From the NCBI GenBank assembly GCA_905221605.1, contig CAJNDS010002646.1:305001-325000 (forward strand): DNA of 20,000 bases, in the 5' to 3' direction. Each line of letters begins with the position of its first letter. Within the stretch, counting starts at the first letter, position 1. A model generated the notes under the pieces. The model was not told the origin of the DNA and made no database searches. It worked only from the letters and a program-made list of their open reading frames with translations. Below are positions 1 to 11,900 of this stretch, in pieces. This DNA comes from Symbiodinium natans. Taxonomy: Eukaryota > Sar > Dinophyceae > Suessiales > Symbiodiniaceae. Both the position numbers and the translations under genes were made by a program.

Positions 1-256
1 ACCCGAAGCTTGGGGTCATAAACCCTGTACTACTATAATCCCTGAAAGTGTATGAACCACAAACCCTTTTAGGGCTCATTTCGTCCTAAGGTGCAACCTG
101 ACTCCGCGCATCTCTAAACGTGCGCAAAGAAATCTAACATTCCCTGGAGCCTAAGCCCTCAACCCTCGCCCCTGAACCCTGAACCCTGAACCCTGAACCC
201 TGAACCCTAAACCCTAAACCCTAAACCCTAAACCCTAAACCCTCCGAGCGCGCAGC
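1..256. repeat. 5' part of the intron after w20
   Basis: Mixed unique sequence (1-165), then CCCTGAA grading into CCCTAAA repeats (172-242), ending 14 bases before the w20 donor. The array orientation (sense TTTAGGG at the donor) follows the pattern of most introns here. Confidence 0.8.
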
Positions 257-307
257 CGGCTCGAAGTGCTCCACGCCCAGGATGTGGGGCAGATGGTCCA
301 CCTGCAC
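257..307 (-). CDS. LON: Lon exon w20: LGVEHFEP, end of linker
   Basis: Seventeen codons, VQVDHLPHILGVEHFEP, matching the family segment V(T/D)xxxLxxILGxPRFxP that closes the linker before the protease domain. Acceptor AAGCCAG|GTG, donor GAGCCG|GCTGCG (GC, phase 0). The next exon should encode the start of the protease domain and lies outside the window. Confidence 0.92.
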
Positions 308-3300
308 CTGGCTTCTAGTACAGTAAACTCCAGAAAGTTGGAACATGGTTTAAGGGTGATTAGTGCTGGGATTTTTCCCTTGGGTTTCCCTTTTGGGGTA
401 TGGGGATGGATGTTATAGTAAACTTCGGGGATTCAAAATACTCTGAAACAGATTCCTAACATATGATCTTGACCCCCATATCGGTTTAGGGTTGAAGGTC
501 TAATTAAGGCTTAGGGTATAGGGTATATCCCAAGGGCGTACCTACCTGTTTTCTAGTAAACTTCGGGGCTTCAAAACTGCAGGAGTGGGCTAAGTTATCC
601 TGAACAAATACGGCAATTTGGCGATTAGAGAACCCTAAGTATACACTCCTGAGGTACATGGATACCATAGCTTTCATGTACCATCAAATATGGCAAAGAC
701 GCAAACCCACCAGGGACAGCATAAACACCTTCACCCAAAACCCTAAACCCTAAACCCTCTCAAAAGGTGTCTGGTGCCCTTTTGGGTTGGGGTCAACTTG
801 CAGCACCGCACCCTCCAAACCCTGAAACCTGAGGTTACCAAGCATGAAATCCGAATTTTCTTCAACTTGTTAGCTATCCCTCAGACCCTCGGCTCTAGTC
901 CTAAACTACTGGCCGCAAACCCTCACGCCGGACCCTCGCCCGCAATCCCGGCGTTTAGGGCTTAAGGTTTAGGATTTAGGGTTTAGGATTTAGGATTTAG
1001 GGTTTAGGGTTTAGGGTTTAGGATTTAGGGTTTAGGGTTTAGGGTTTAGGGTTTAGGGTTTAGGGTTTAGGGTTAGTATTCGGGGTCCTTGCCTTGATCC
1101 GTCCCTCTGCGTCCGGGCCGCTGCTGGTCAGCGCCTCCTGTGCGCGAGCGAGCGGGAGCAGAGGCTTCAGGTTTAGGGTTTAGGGGGTTTAGGGGGTTTA
1201 GGGGGTTTAGGGTGTTTAGGGTTTAGGGTTTAGGGTTTAGGGTTTAGGGTTTAGGGTTTAGGGTTTAGGGTTTAGGGTTTAGGGTTTAGGGTTTAGGGTT
1301 TAGGGCTTAGGGCTTAGGGCCGCAGAACACTAACCCCGAGGTCCAGTAATTCAGAACCTCTTGGGGGTTTACGAAAACAGAGGCTCCAAAATAGAACCCC
1401 CAAATAGTAGGATCTCGTTGAAATAAGGACCCCAAGAAGGTACCCCTTTTTTCGGAAACCCCCTCTTAGGGTTTGGGGAATTCTAGGCAGTGAGTCGGAG
1501 TCTTGAGGTCTTATCCTTCCCTACGGCAACTTGCTCGCCTGGGGCCCTAAAGAGATTGAAGTCGCTTAGCCAAAAACCCTCAACCCTAAACCCCTAACCC
1601 TGAACCAAAAACCCTAAATCCTAAACCCTAAACCCTGAACCTAAAACCCTAAACTTTGAGGATAACTCCAAACACTCCTGATGACTTGGATCCAGGTGCT
1701 CTGGGCCTTCCTCCTCCGAGCGGCCCTTGTGACGCCCCCCCCCCCCCACCCCTCCAACCCCCAAAATAATGGTTTAGGGTAGAGGGTTTAGGGTTTAGGG
1801 TTTGGGATTTAGGGCTACAGCCCTCATAACAACCCCCCAGAAAACTCCCCTAAATCTCCCCAATTTTGAGCCCCCCAAAGCCCTAAACCCTAAACCCTAG
1901 ACCCTAAACTACCCTAAACCCTAAGCCCCAAAATCACCAGAGGGCACCCCCCCCCCCCCCCCCCCGCTGATTCCGCCTGCCGCGCAGACTCGCGGCCGAG
2001 GCCCGTGGGGACGTCCAGGCTCTGCGCAGGAGTGGGCGCTTGAGGACTTTAGGGTTTGGGGTTTAGGGTTTGGGGTTTGGGATTTAGGGTTTACGGTTTA
2101 GGGTTTGGGGTTTAGGGTTTGGGGCTTGGGGTTTAGGGTTTAGGGTTTATGGTTTAGGGTTTGGGGCTCAGGGTTTAGGGTTTGGGGTTTGGGGTTTAGG
2201 TCCCCACTTGTAAGTCTACTTTATACCCTACTTCGACGACTTAGGGGACTCAGGGGGCTTATAAAGTACAGTTATAGTCGGGGTTGGTTAGAAGCACCCT
2301 GAACCTCCAAGTAGGGTTTGGGGTCTCGGGCTTGGGGTTTTCGGGTTTCCCCTAAACCCTGAACCGGATTCGAGATTGCCGGTTTCTGTACTGATATTAG
2401 ATGCTTACGAATTACGGCACGCAAAAAAATATTCCCAAACATCGCTGTAAGGTTTCGGGTTCCACCCTAAAAACCCTAAACCCTAAATCCTACACCCTAA
2501 ACCTTAAACCCTGAACTTTAAACCCTACCGGTTTAGGGTTCTGGGTTCTTTGAGCAGCTTGCACTGGGAACCTTGCTGCTTGCCGACAGGCACTGCGAAG
2601 CTGAGGCTGGCCTCCTCTGGGTCCGAGTAGCCCTAAACCCTAAACCCTCAATCCTCAACCCTCAACCCTAAACCCTATTAAATATTAAGCCCTAGACCCT
2701 ATAAACCCGAAACCCTAAACCCTAAACCCTACAACAAGGGAGCAAGGGCCTAACTACTCCGGGTCCTGGTTTCATGTTCTTCAAGTGACGGGGATCCCTT
2801 GAAAGGCCTGGCCTTTCCATGCTGTCAGCTTGGGGAAACGAAGTGTCAGGATCTCTTTAGGGTTTAGGGTTTAAGGTTTAGGGTTTAGGGTTTAGGGTGT
2901 AGGGTGTAGGGTTTCGGGTTTAGGGTTTAGGGTTTAGGGACGCAAACCCTAAAGCCTGCAATAGTTTAACCTTCAACTTTGGCGACAAGTTTAGGGTTTA
3001 GGGTTTGAGGTTCAGGGGGTTTTAGGGGTCCTATTGAAACACTAATTATGGGGTACAATGAGTAGTGTTCAAACCCTTATTCCTACTATCCCTAAAAGCT
3101 GAACCCTAACCCCTAAACCCTAAACCCTAAACCCCTAAACCCCTAAACCCCTAAACCCCTAAACCCCTAAACCCCTAAACCCCTAAACCCCTAAACCCCT
3201 AAACCCCTCAACCCCTCAACCCGACTCAACCCCTCAGCCCCTAAACCCCTAAACCCCTAAACCCCTCAACCCCTCAACCCGACTCAACCCCTCAGCCCCT

Positions 3301-6300
3301 AAACCCCTAAACCCCTAAACCCCTAAACCCCTCAACCCCTCAACCCCTAAACCCCTAAACCCCTAAACCCTAAACCAACTCTACGCGGAGGCCTGCAGCC
3401 TCAGCGCGGCCCAGCGGCAGATCCTGCCCCACAGCAGAGCTTCAGCGCTTGAGAGTTTCGGTCGTGCGGCTCAGGACTTTGGGGTTCCGGCATGAGGGTT
3501 TAGGGTTTAGGGTTTAGGGTTTAGGGTTTAGGGTTTAGGGTTTAGGGTTTAGGTTTAAGGTTTCCGGCATTAAGGTTTAGGGTTGAGGGTCTAGGTATTT
3601 GGGTGTAGCGGTCGGCCCAAAGGGTTCCGGATTCCGGTGTCAGTGTCGAGGGTCCAGTAGCCTGGCTCAACCCCAGAAACCCCTAAACCCTAAACCCTAA
3701 ACCCGAAACCCGAACCCTAAAGTTTAGGGTTTAGGGTTTAGGGTTTAGGGTTTAACCGAATTAGGGTATTAGGGTCTTGCGCCCAAAACTACAGCTGAGT
3801 ACCCGTATAATTATACACCCCGAAACCCCAAGCCTGGAGGAACTGAAGTCGGAGTTTGCTGGTTGTGGGTTTCAAGATCACAGGGGGGTTTAGGGTTTAG
3901 GGTTTAGGGTTTAGGGCATACAGGGCATCTAGTTCGAACGAGGCGGCCGGTGAAGGGGGATGAGACCTTGAAGTTCTAACGGAAGCGCTTTACCCCAACC
4001 TGCCAGGGGTATAACTATTGTGTCCTTAAAGGTTAGTACCCCCGGAAGTATATCAATCAGGGATGGCAAAATTAAATCGTATGCCATATTTCCCATAAGA
4101 ATGGGAACCCGAAATAATTTGACTTCAACTATTGGGCGAAGTAACCTTCAACCCCTAAATCCCAAGCCAAAAACCCAAAAACCTCAAAGCCCCTAAATCC
4201 TATACACCATAAACTGTCAACCAAACCCCACCCGCCCCCCCCCCCCCCCCCACCCCCCCCCCCCCGGCCGCTAAACGCTAAACCCTAAACCCTAAACTCT
4301 AAGCCCTAAACCCTAAACCCTAAACCCTAAACCGGAAAAGAGCTGGCCGAGCAAAAAAAAAACACAGGTTCCCCCGAAACCCTAAACAGCAGCTCAAGGA
4401 TTGAGGCTGGCACTGTGCCAGGTGGCGCTCCAGTGACCTCCCAAGCTTGCCCTAAGGGTCCATGTACCTGTATAGTCTAGACCTGGGCCCTAAAGCTACT
4501 ATATGGTGGGCCCTGATAACCAAGTATTTGCACCCTAAACCCTAGCCCTAAACCCTAAATCCTAAACCCTAAACCCTAAACCCTAAACTATATGGGAACC
4601 AATTTGAGGCCCAAGTATATACTAAATAGGTACATGGACCCTCAGGGTTGTGGCTGCCAGGCACTCAGAGTCCCCCTAAAGCCACCCTAAACCCTAATTA
4701 AACCCTAAACCCCAAACCCCAAACCCCTCAACCCTAACCCCTAAACATCCCTAAACCCTAAACCCACCTAACGCCCTTTGGAGGTTCGGGGTTCAGGGCT
4801 TCGGAATTGGGGGTTGTACGAAAATAAAGGCTGTTAAGTACCAATTAACATGTAAAGTGTTACCCCCCCCCCCCCCCCCCCTATGACAAAGAATAGGGTG
4901 CCCCTCATTTCGGGAACCGCCATTTTGGAGCCTAGAGTTTGTGAGTTAGGGCTTTTAGGGGTTTAGGGGTTTAGGGGTTTAGGGGTTTAGGGGTTTAGGG
5001 GTTTAGGGGTTTAGGGGTTTAGGGGTTTAGGGGTTTAGGGGTTTAGGGGTTTAGGGTTTAGGGTTTAGGGTTCTGCCAGCCGTATTGGCTCCGCCCTGGC
5101 CCAGCTGCCCCTGCCCCCATCATTCCCTGCAAGCAATCTAGCTTCCTGTACAGGGTTTAGGGTTTAGGGCTTAGGGTTTAAGAGACATCCCATACAGGGC
5201 CAGAACTAAACCCAAGAGTAGCAGACGTGTAGGAATAAAAAAAGGTGTCCTTTTTGGTGTCAAGGGCTTGTAAGGGAACCTAAACCCTAAAAAGTGAAGA
5301 ATAAGGGGCTTTTTTTGGTCCTAGTTGAAGAGGAATGTGAAGAATCCTGAAGCCCCCGATCCCGCTAGAGACTTGACAGCGGCCCTAAACGCTAAACCCT
5401 AAACCCTAAACCCCAAACCCTAAACCCTAAACCCTACACCCTAAACCCTAAACCCTAATTCAAACCCAAAGCATCCAACCCTATTTGGGGTTTCGGACAT
5501 TTGGGGTGCCTTACGGGGGTCCTTATTGCAAGGGAATTTTGAGACGTTTCCAAACCCCTTAAAAGCTATTCCTTCACCCCCAAACCTCCCGTTAGGCACT
5601 AAACCCCAAACCCGAAACCCTAAAATCCTAAAAACCTTAAACCCTAAACCCTAAACCCTAAACCCTGTACCCTAAATTCCCAAGCCCAAAACCCTAAACA
5701 CGAAACTCTAACCCCTAAACCCTAAAATCCAAAAATGCCAAAATCCGGAAACCCCAGAGGCCTCACACCGCTTTCGGCTGTCCACCGTGTGATCAGAGCC
5801 TCGGTTCAGAGGTCTTGAGTCACAAGGGATAAACCGGGTGGGGGGGGGGGGGGGGGGGGGGGGTTTTAGGGTTTAGGGTTTAGGGTTTGTGTTTTGGGTT
5901 TAGGGTTTCGGGTTTAGGGTTTAGGGTTTAGGGTTTAGGGTTTAGGGTTTAGGGTTTAGGGTTTAGGGTTTAGGGTTTAGGGTTTAGGGTTTAGGGTTTA
6001 GGGTTTATTTAGGGTTTAGGGTTTAGGGTTTAGGGTTTAGGGGTTTAGGGGTTTAGGGGTTTGGGGGTTGGGGGGTTTGGGGGTTTAGGGGTTTAGGGGT
6101 TTAGGGTTTAGGGGTTTGGGTTTAGGGTTTAGGGTTTAGGGTTTAAGGTTTAGGGTTTAGGGTTTAGGGTTTAGGGTTTAGGGTTTATTGTTTAGGGTTT
6201 AGGGTTTATTGTTTAGGGTTTATTGTTTATGGTTTAGGGTTTATTGTTTAGGGTTTAGGGTTGAGGGTCAGGGGTTTAGGGTTTGGGGTTTAGGGTTGAG

Positions 6301-8907
6301 ACCGCTCGGGCACGCATCAGAATTTGTTTGATTGCAAGCCCTCGAAATCGCATGGTGTAAGCAAAACCTGGGCCACGGAGAAAGTACACAGAAGCCTCCA
6401 CAGCTGCACGTTTCAATAAGGCATTTCCAGCGGCCTCTAGCAGTCGCACGGTGGCAGCACGCAGAGCGGATCTGGCACAAGTCTTCGATAGAACGCTTTG
6501 GCATGACCTCTCAAGTCGACGCGCAGCGTTCTCGAGTGTGGGTTTTGCATTTAGGGTTTTTAGAGCGTGGGGTTTAGGATGTGGGTTTCGGGTTTATGGT
6601 TTAGGGTTTGGGGCTACTAGGGTTTAGGGTGAATTTGGCTTCAAAGGCTCAAAGGTTTAAGGTTTCGAGGGTTGAAGGGTTGAAGGCCTTCCAGAGGTCA
6701 AGGGGCTTTTGGGGTTTTAAGGTTCATGGGGGCTTACAGCACTCAAAAGGGTTCAGGGTTCAACACTAAGGCCTAAACCCTAAACCCTAAACCCTAACCC
6801 TAAACCCTAAACCCTAAACCCTAAACCCAAACCCTAAATCCTTACCACACACGATGAAAAGGAGCCCTCGGAACCTCATTCCCTCCATCCTTGCCAAGAA
6901 AGTGCTTAGAGAGCCTAAGCCTCCAAACCCCAAGCCCCCGAAACCCAACGCTTGGTTTTAGGGTTTAGGGTTTAGGGTTTAGGGTTTAGGGTGGATTTCG
7001 GTTTTCGGGATCAGGGTTTAGGAGCCCTCCAGCGTTTAGGTCCTCAGTTTCAGGCGAGCCTAAACCCTCAACGCTAAAACCCTATACTCGGTAGCCTGCG
7101 TGCCAGGCTGAGGGGCTTTGGATTTTTGTTAGAACTTCTTTCTGGGCACTGCTCAATTAGAGCCCTTTTCGAGTCCTGTATATATAATACCCCAAAAACT
7201 ACCTAAATTTAAGGAACTCCTCATATTGTGGATTCTGAACCCAAAACCCTAAACCCTAAACGCCCAACCGTCTGAGTAGCCTCCAGAGCCTCGCTGGTGA
7301 TTTCCAAGCGGGGCAGCGGAACCTTCGGGAGGACTATCAAGGGACTCTACGTTGGACCCCTTTAGGGTTCGGGGTTTAGGATTTAGGGTTTAGGGTTAGG
7401 GTTTAGGGGGGGTCCACCTCGCTCCCCTCAGGGTTTGGGGACCTTTTTAAAGATCGCTAAGGTAGTAGAAGGGCCATATTGGAGTACGAGTCTTAATCCC
7501 TTGGGCCTATGGGGCTTGGGCTGGTTTAAGGCTTGGTTTGGTTTAGACCCCCGAAGCAGCATGGGGTGGCAGGACAGAGGGTTGGTGCTACTGCCAGCTG
7601 GAGGTCCAGAACCCACTTGGAGCGCTAAGGAGTAGGTTTCAAACATGGACGCAGCAGAAGTGCTACAAGGAACAAAGTACACACGCAGACACTCTCTCTC
7701 TCTCTCTGAACTACTTTTTTGTCTGAACTACTTGAAGATAAAAAAGCTGGCTTCCTCTGCTTAGTGTTGAGCTTGACTGCCAATGTACATGAAGGGTCCT
7801 GGATAGCTATACAGGCCTTAGCTAGTTAACTAGGGTTGTAGATGCCGCTACCCTACGAACCTGGTCCGGAACCTAGTCCACGAGAACCCATGAAGCCCCA
7901 ATAAGCCTTCACAAACCCCCCGAAGCCCTCAACCATAAAGGGTTTAGGGTTTAGGGGTTTGGGGGTTTAGGGGTTTAGGGGCTTAGGGTTTAGGGGTTTA
8001 GGGTTTAGGGTTTCGGGGTTAGGGTTTAGGGTTTAGGGTTTAGGGTTTAGGGTTTAGGGTTTAGGGTTTAGGGTTTAGGGTTTAGGGTTCAGGGTTTAGG
8101 GTTTAGGGTTTAGGGTTTAGGGTTACCCTCCCGGGCTTTGCTCACGCGCCTCCTTGCCAGCCTCAGCTGTCTCCTCCTCGAGCTACAGGGTTCAGGGTAT
8201 GAGGGTTTAGGGTTACAGGGTTCAGGGTTCAGGGTTTAGGGTTTAGGGTTTAGGGTTTAGGGGGTAGGGTTTAGGGTTTCGGGTTTAGGGCTACAGGGGT
8301 TCTGGGGTTCATCAGGGTTTAAGGAGGAGGGGTTTAGGGTTTAGGGTTTAGAGTTTAGGGTTTAGGGCTTAGAGTTTAGGGTTTAGGGTTTGGTATGAGG
8401 GTTTCCGGCTTTTCAGGCTCAAGTTGGGCGTTTATCCTCTTAGGATTTGCGAAGGGGGTTCTGGTTCCATGTCGGGTCTAGGGGTTTAGGGCTTGGGGGT
8501 TTAGGGCTTTAGGGCTTATGGCTTTTGGGCTTTAGGGTCTCAAGGCTTTCGAGTTTAGGGTTTAGGGTTTAGGGCTATTAGGGTTTAGGCTTTAGGGTTA
8601 AGAGTTTAGGGTTTAGGGTTAAGACTTCCCAAAAAGAGTTTGTAGCCAGTCTCCTCCAGGGCGTGCAGCTTCCGCTGCTTCGGAAGAAGGTGGCTGGTCG
8701 CGATGGCGACCTGGCAGAACTTCCCTACCACCGTGTAGGATTAGGGTTTAGCGTGTAGGCTTTAGGGTTTAGGGTTTGGGGTTAAGCTTAGGGCCTAGGC
8801 TTGTCGGATTAGACGGGTTAGGGTTTGCGGGCTTTCGGGGGGTTTGGGGGGGGGTTTGGGGGGGGGGGGTTTGTGGGGGTTTGGGGGGGGGTTGGGGGGG
8901 GGGGTGT

Positions 8908-8959
<52 letters not shown>

Positions 8960-11900
8960 TGGGGGGGGGGGGGTTGGGGGGGGGGTTGGGGGGGGGGTTT
9001 TGTGGGGGGGGGGTGGGGTTTGGGGGGGGGGTTTTGGGAGGGGGGGTGTTTTGGGGAGGGGGGGGTTTGGGGGGGGGGTTTTTTGGTGGGGGGGTTTGGG
9101 AGGGGGTTTGGGGAGAGGTTTTTTTTGGGGGGAGGGGGTTTGGGGGAGGGGTTTTTGGGCGGGGGTTTGGCGGGGGGGGTTTGGGGGGGCTTTCAGGGCC
9201 TTTGGGGTTCAGGGCCTTAAGGGCTTTAAGGGGTTTGGTTGCTTCAAGCGCTGCTTTGGAAACGCCCGAGCCCCCAAACCCAGACCCTTGCAACAAGAAG
9301 TCCAGACCTACACAACTTACAAACCTCGGGCCAAGCATTATAACTCTAACCCTTAACTCTAAACCCTAAACCCTGAACCCTGAACCCTGCAGCAACCTTA
9401 AACCCCCAAACCACACCCAACTCTGAGAAAACATAAACCTAAACCCGAACCCTAAACCCCAAACCCCAAACCCCAAACCCCAAACCCCAAACCCCACACC
9501 CTACACCCTACACCCTAAACCCCTAAACCCGTACCCTATACTACCCTCAGACCCTCAACCCCCAAGCAGCTCTCTGGGCCTTCTCCTCCACCGTGTAGCC
9601 AGCCAGGTCAATCACCTGCAATTTGCAACCCGACCCTCCACAGATCCAGAAACAAGGGGTTTAGGGTTTAGGGTTGAGGGTCTAGGGTTTAGGGTTTAGG
9701 GGTTAGGGTTTAGGCTTTAGGGTGACCCAGGAGTAGCCTGCCCAACCCTAAAAAAAGGAAGCAAGGGCCTACTCCGGGTCCATATAGGGCTTTAGGATAT
9801 TAGGGGTACCTTATTGAGCCCCTAAACCCTAAGCCCTGAGCCCTAAACCCTAAACCCTTAACCCGAAATTCCGAAACCCTAAACCCTAAACCCTGAACCC
9901 TAAACCCTAAACCCTGAACCCTGAACCCTAAACCCTAAACCCGAAACCCTAAACCCTAAACCTCCCTCATGCCCTTCGGCCTCCATCCGATCCAACAAGG
10001 GGCGGTCGATGGTGGAGGTGTCGTTGGCCGTGCAGATGAAGATGGCGTGGGACCTCGAGGATATGCCCAGATGCTCCAATAACTTAAGGTTTCGGGTTTA
10101 GGGTTTAGGGTTTGGGGTTTAGAGTCCAGGGTATGACGGAATATCTATTGTAACAGCGAGCGTATTCTGATTTGGGCAGTTCTGCAAACTAGGGTCCCGT
10201 TTTGGGCCACGGCTCCCTTAAACGCAGGAGCTCAAAAGAGATCTCACTGTAGAGAACACCGCCCATTTCGAGTTACAGGCAACATGTTGCAATAGTGATC
10301 CCGATATGACTTGCAGAAGCAATAGTCCTTGACCAAGGGATACTGGAGTCTCTGTGTAAGGGTTCAGGGCGCTCAGGGTTTCAGAGTTTCGTTTGGCATT
10401 GTGGGATGTCCGCCACTTGCGAAGGTGAAAAACCCCGAAACCCCGAAACCCTAAACCGTTTGAAAGCCCAAACCCTCGCCTCTTTCTGCAAAAACCCACA
10501 AGAGCTGGTGGTTTAGGGCCTAGGGTTTAGGGCTTTAGGGCTCTAGGGTTCTGAAAGCACGTCGTTTGCACGAGTAGTGTTGTTGATACTCCCTGACTGC
10601 TATCACCAATAAACTACGTTTGTAACATTGTTTTGGAACATCGTCTGGTAGAAGCCCGGCACCGTGTGTGTAGTTGCGCTTTCGGGTTATGTGAGCGAAT
10701 TGGGCTTGGGGCTGCTAGCTCACCCCAAACCCCAAGGGCTTCCGTAGCTTTTGGGCAACTTGTGGGGTTTAGGGTTTGGGTTCAAGGTTTAAGGTTTAGG
10801 GTTTAGGGTTTAGGATTTAGGGTTTAGGGTTTAGGGCTTAGGGTTTAGGGTTTAGGGTTCAGGGTTTAGGGTTTAGGGTTTAGGCCTCAGGTCTATTTTC
10901 AGCTCACAGCAACTCATCCGAAACCCCCAGGCTGCCGAGCTAGAGGTACCTGTATGAGGGTTTAGGGTTCAGGGTTTAGGGTTTAGGGTTTAGGGTTTAG
11001 GGTTTGGGGTAGAAACAAGAGAACATGCCTCTCTCACTGGCTTTGCGTAGCCTTTTTTGCAGGGCAGGATTGCTCCAGCTAGGGCTCTTAGGGGCTGAAT
11101 ACCCTAGCCCGAAAAGCTTAACGGTTTAGGGTTTAGGGTTTAGGGTTTAGGGTTTAGGGTTTAGGGTTTAGGGTTTAGGGTTTAGGGTTTAGGGACCATT
11201 TTTATGAATTCGCGATGAGATTACATATAACCGAAAAGGTTAACGGTTAGCTACCCAGAACCTAAGACCTTCAACTGCATCCCAGGATTCTAGCCAACCC
11301 CCCCTCCCGAATCTCTCGGGTTCCTCCTTCCTAAGCCTAAACCCTAAACCCTAAACCCTAAACCCTAAACCCTAAACCCTAAACCCTAAACCCTAAACCC
11401 TAAACCCTAAACCCGCCGAGGGCAGCCCTGAAGCGGTCAGAGGCGCGCGCAGGTCGAACGGCGTATTCAAGTAGTGATCCTGACGCACTTGGAGGTTCAT
11501 GGTACTCATTAACCAGTTATAACTGTATATCTGTACTTGTAACCCACTGAGGGCACTTAAGGGGCTTAGAAGTGGGCTATATAAGTACAGTGATAACTGG
11601 TTAACAAGAACCATGATCCTGACGCAGGTGCGGACAACGGGCACCAGGTTGGGATGCTCCCCATTTTTTCTAGCAGTCCTTCAGAAGGATAATATCATGA
11701 CCCCCTATTGTGATGGACTGTTAGTCTAAGGGGAACATCGAACTCTACACCCTAAACCCCCCAGAAGCTCGCCGAACCCTAAACCCTAAACCCTAAACCC
11801 TAAACCCTAAACCCTAAACCCTAAACCCTAAACCGGGACCCTGCCGGCCTTGAAAGACGTGTTCTGCTCCGGGTCCAGGATCTCCAACAAGGTCGCCTCA

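Larger units (their letters stand above)
4438..5761. repeat. Intron w13/w14: mixed arrays
   Basis: Contains an inverted-repeat element (4455-4642) spanning a CCCTAAA run (4533-4589), CCCTAAA/CCCCAAA (4683-4775), a poly-C tract (4862-4880), a clean TTTAGGGG octamer array (4943-5082), a unique island (5083-5150), a full family-1 copy (5211-5324), CCCTAAA (5385-5458), a partial family-2 copy (5488-5545), and CCCTAAA variants (5596-5735) at the w13 donor. The acceptor end lacks plus-strand TTTAGGG. Confidence 0.8.

Noticed and set aside
3377-3480. Plus-strand exon reading LYAEACSLSAAQRQILP to a stop
   Set aside because: The minus strand encodes the conserved Lon helix ICRWAALRLQ with the usual splice pattern; the plus frame is its shadow.
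6268-6577. Open frames of 78-81 codons on both strands
   Set aside because: They run into telomeric repeats, lie in an intron whose exons join with exact spacing, and match no family I recognise. Recorded only as a unique island.
7428-7682. Open frames of 84 (minus) and 66 (plus) codons
   Set aside because: Overlapping frames on opposite strands, partly through repeat-derived sequence, no domain and no splice support.
8769-9369. Long open frames of 130-197 codons, Gly-rich on plus and Pro-rich on minus
   Set aside because: They are translations of the poly-G/TTTGGGGG block inside a Lon intron, open in several frames at once for compositional reasons.
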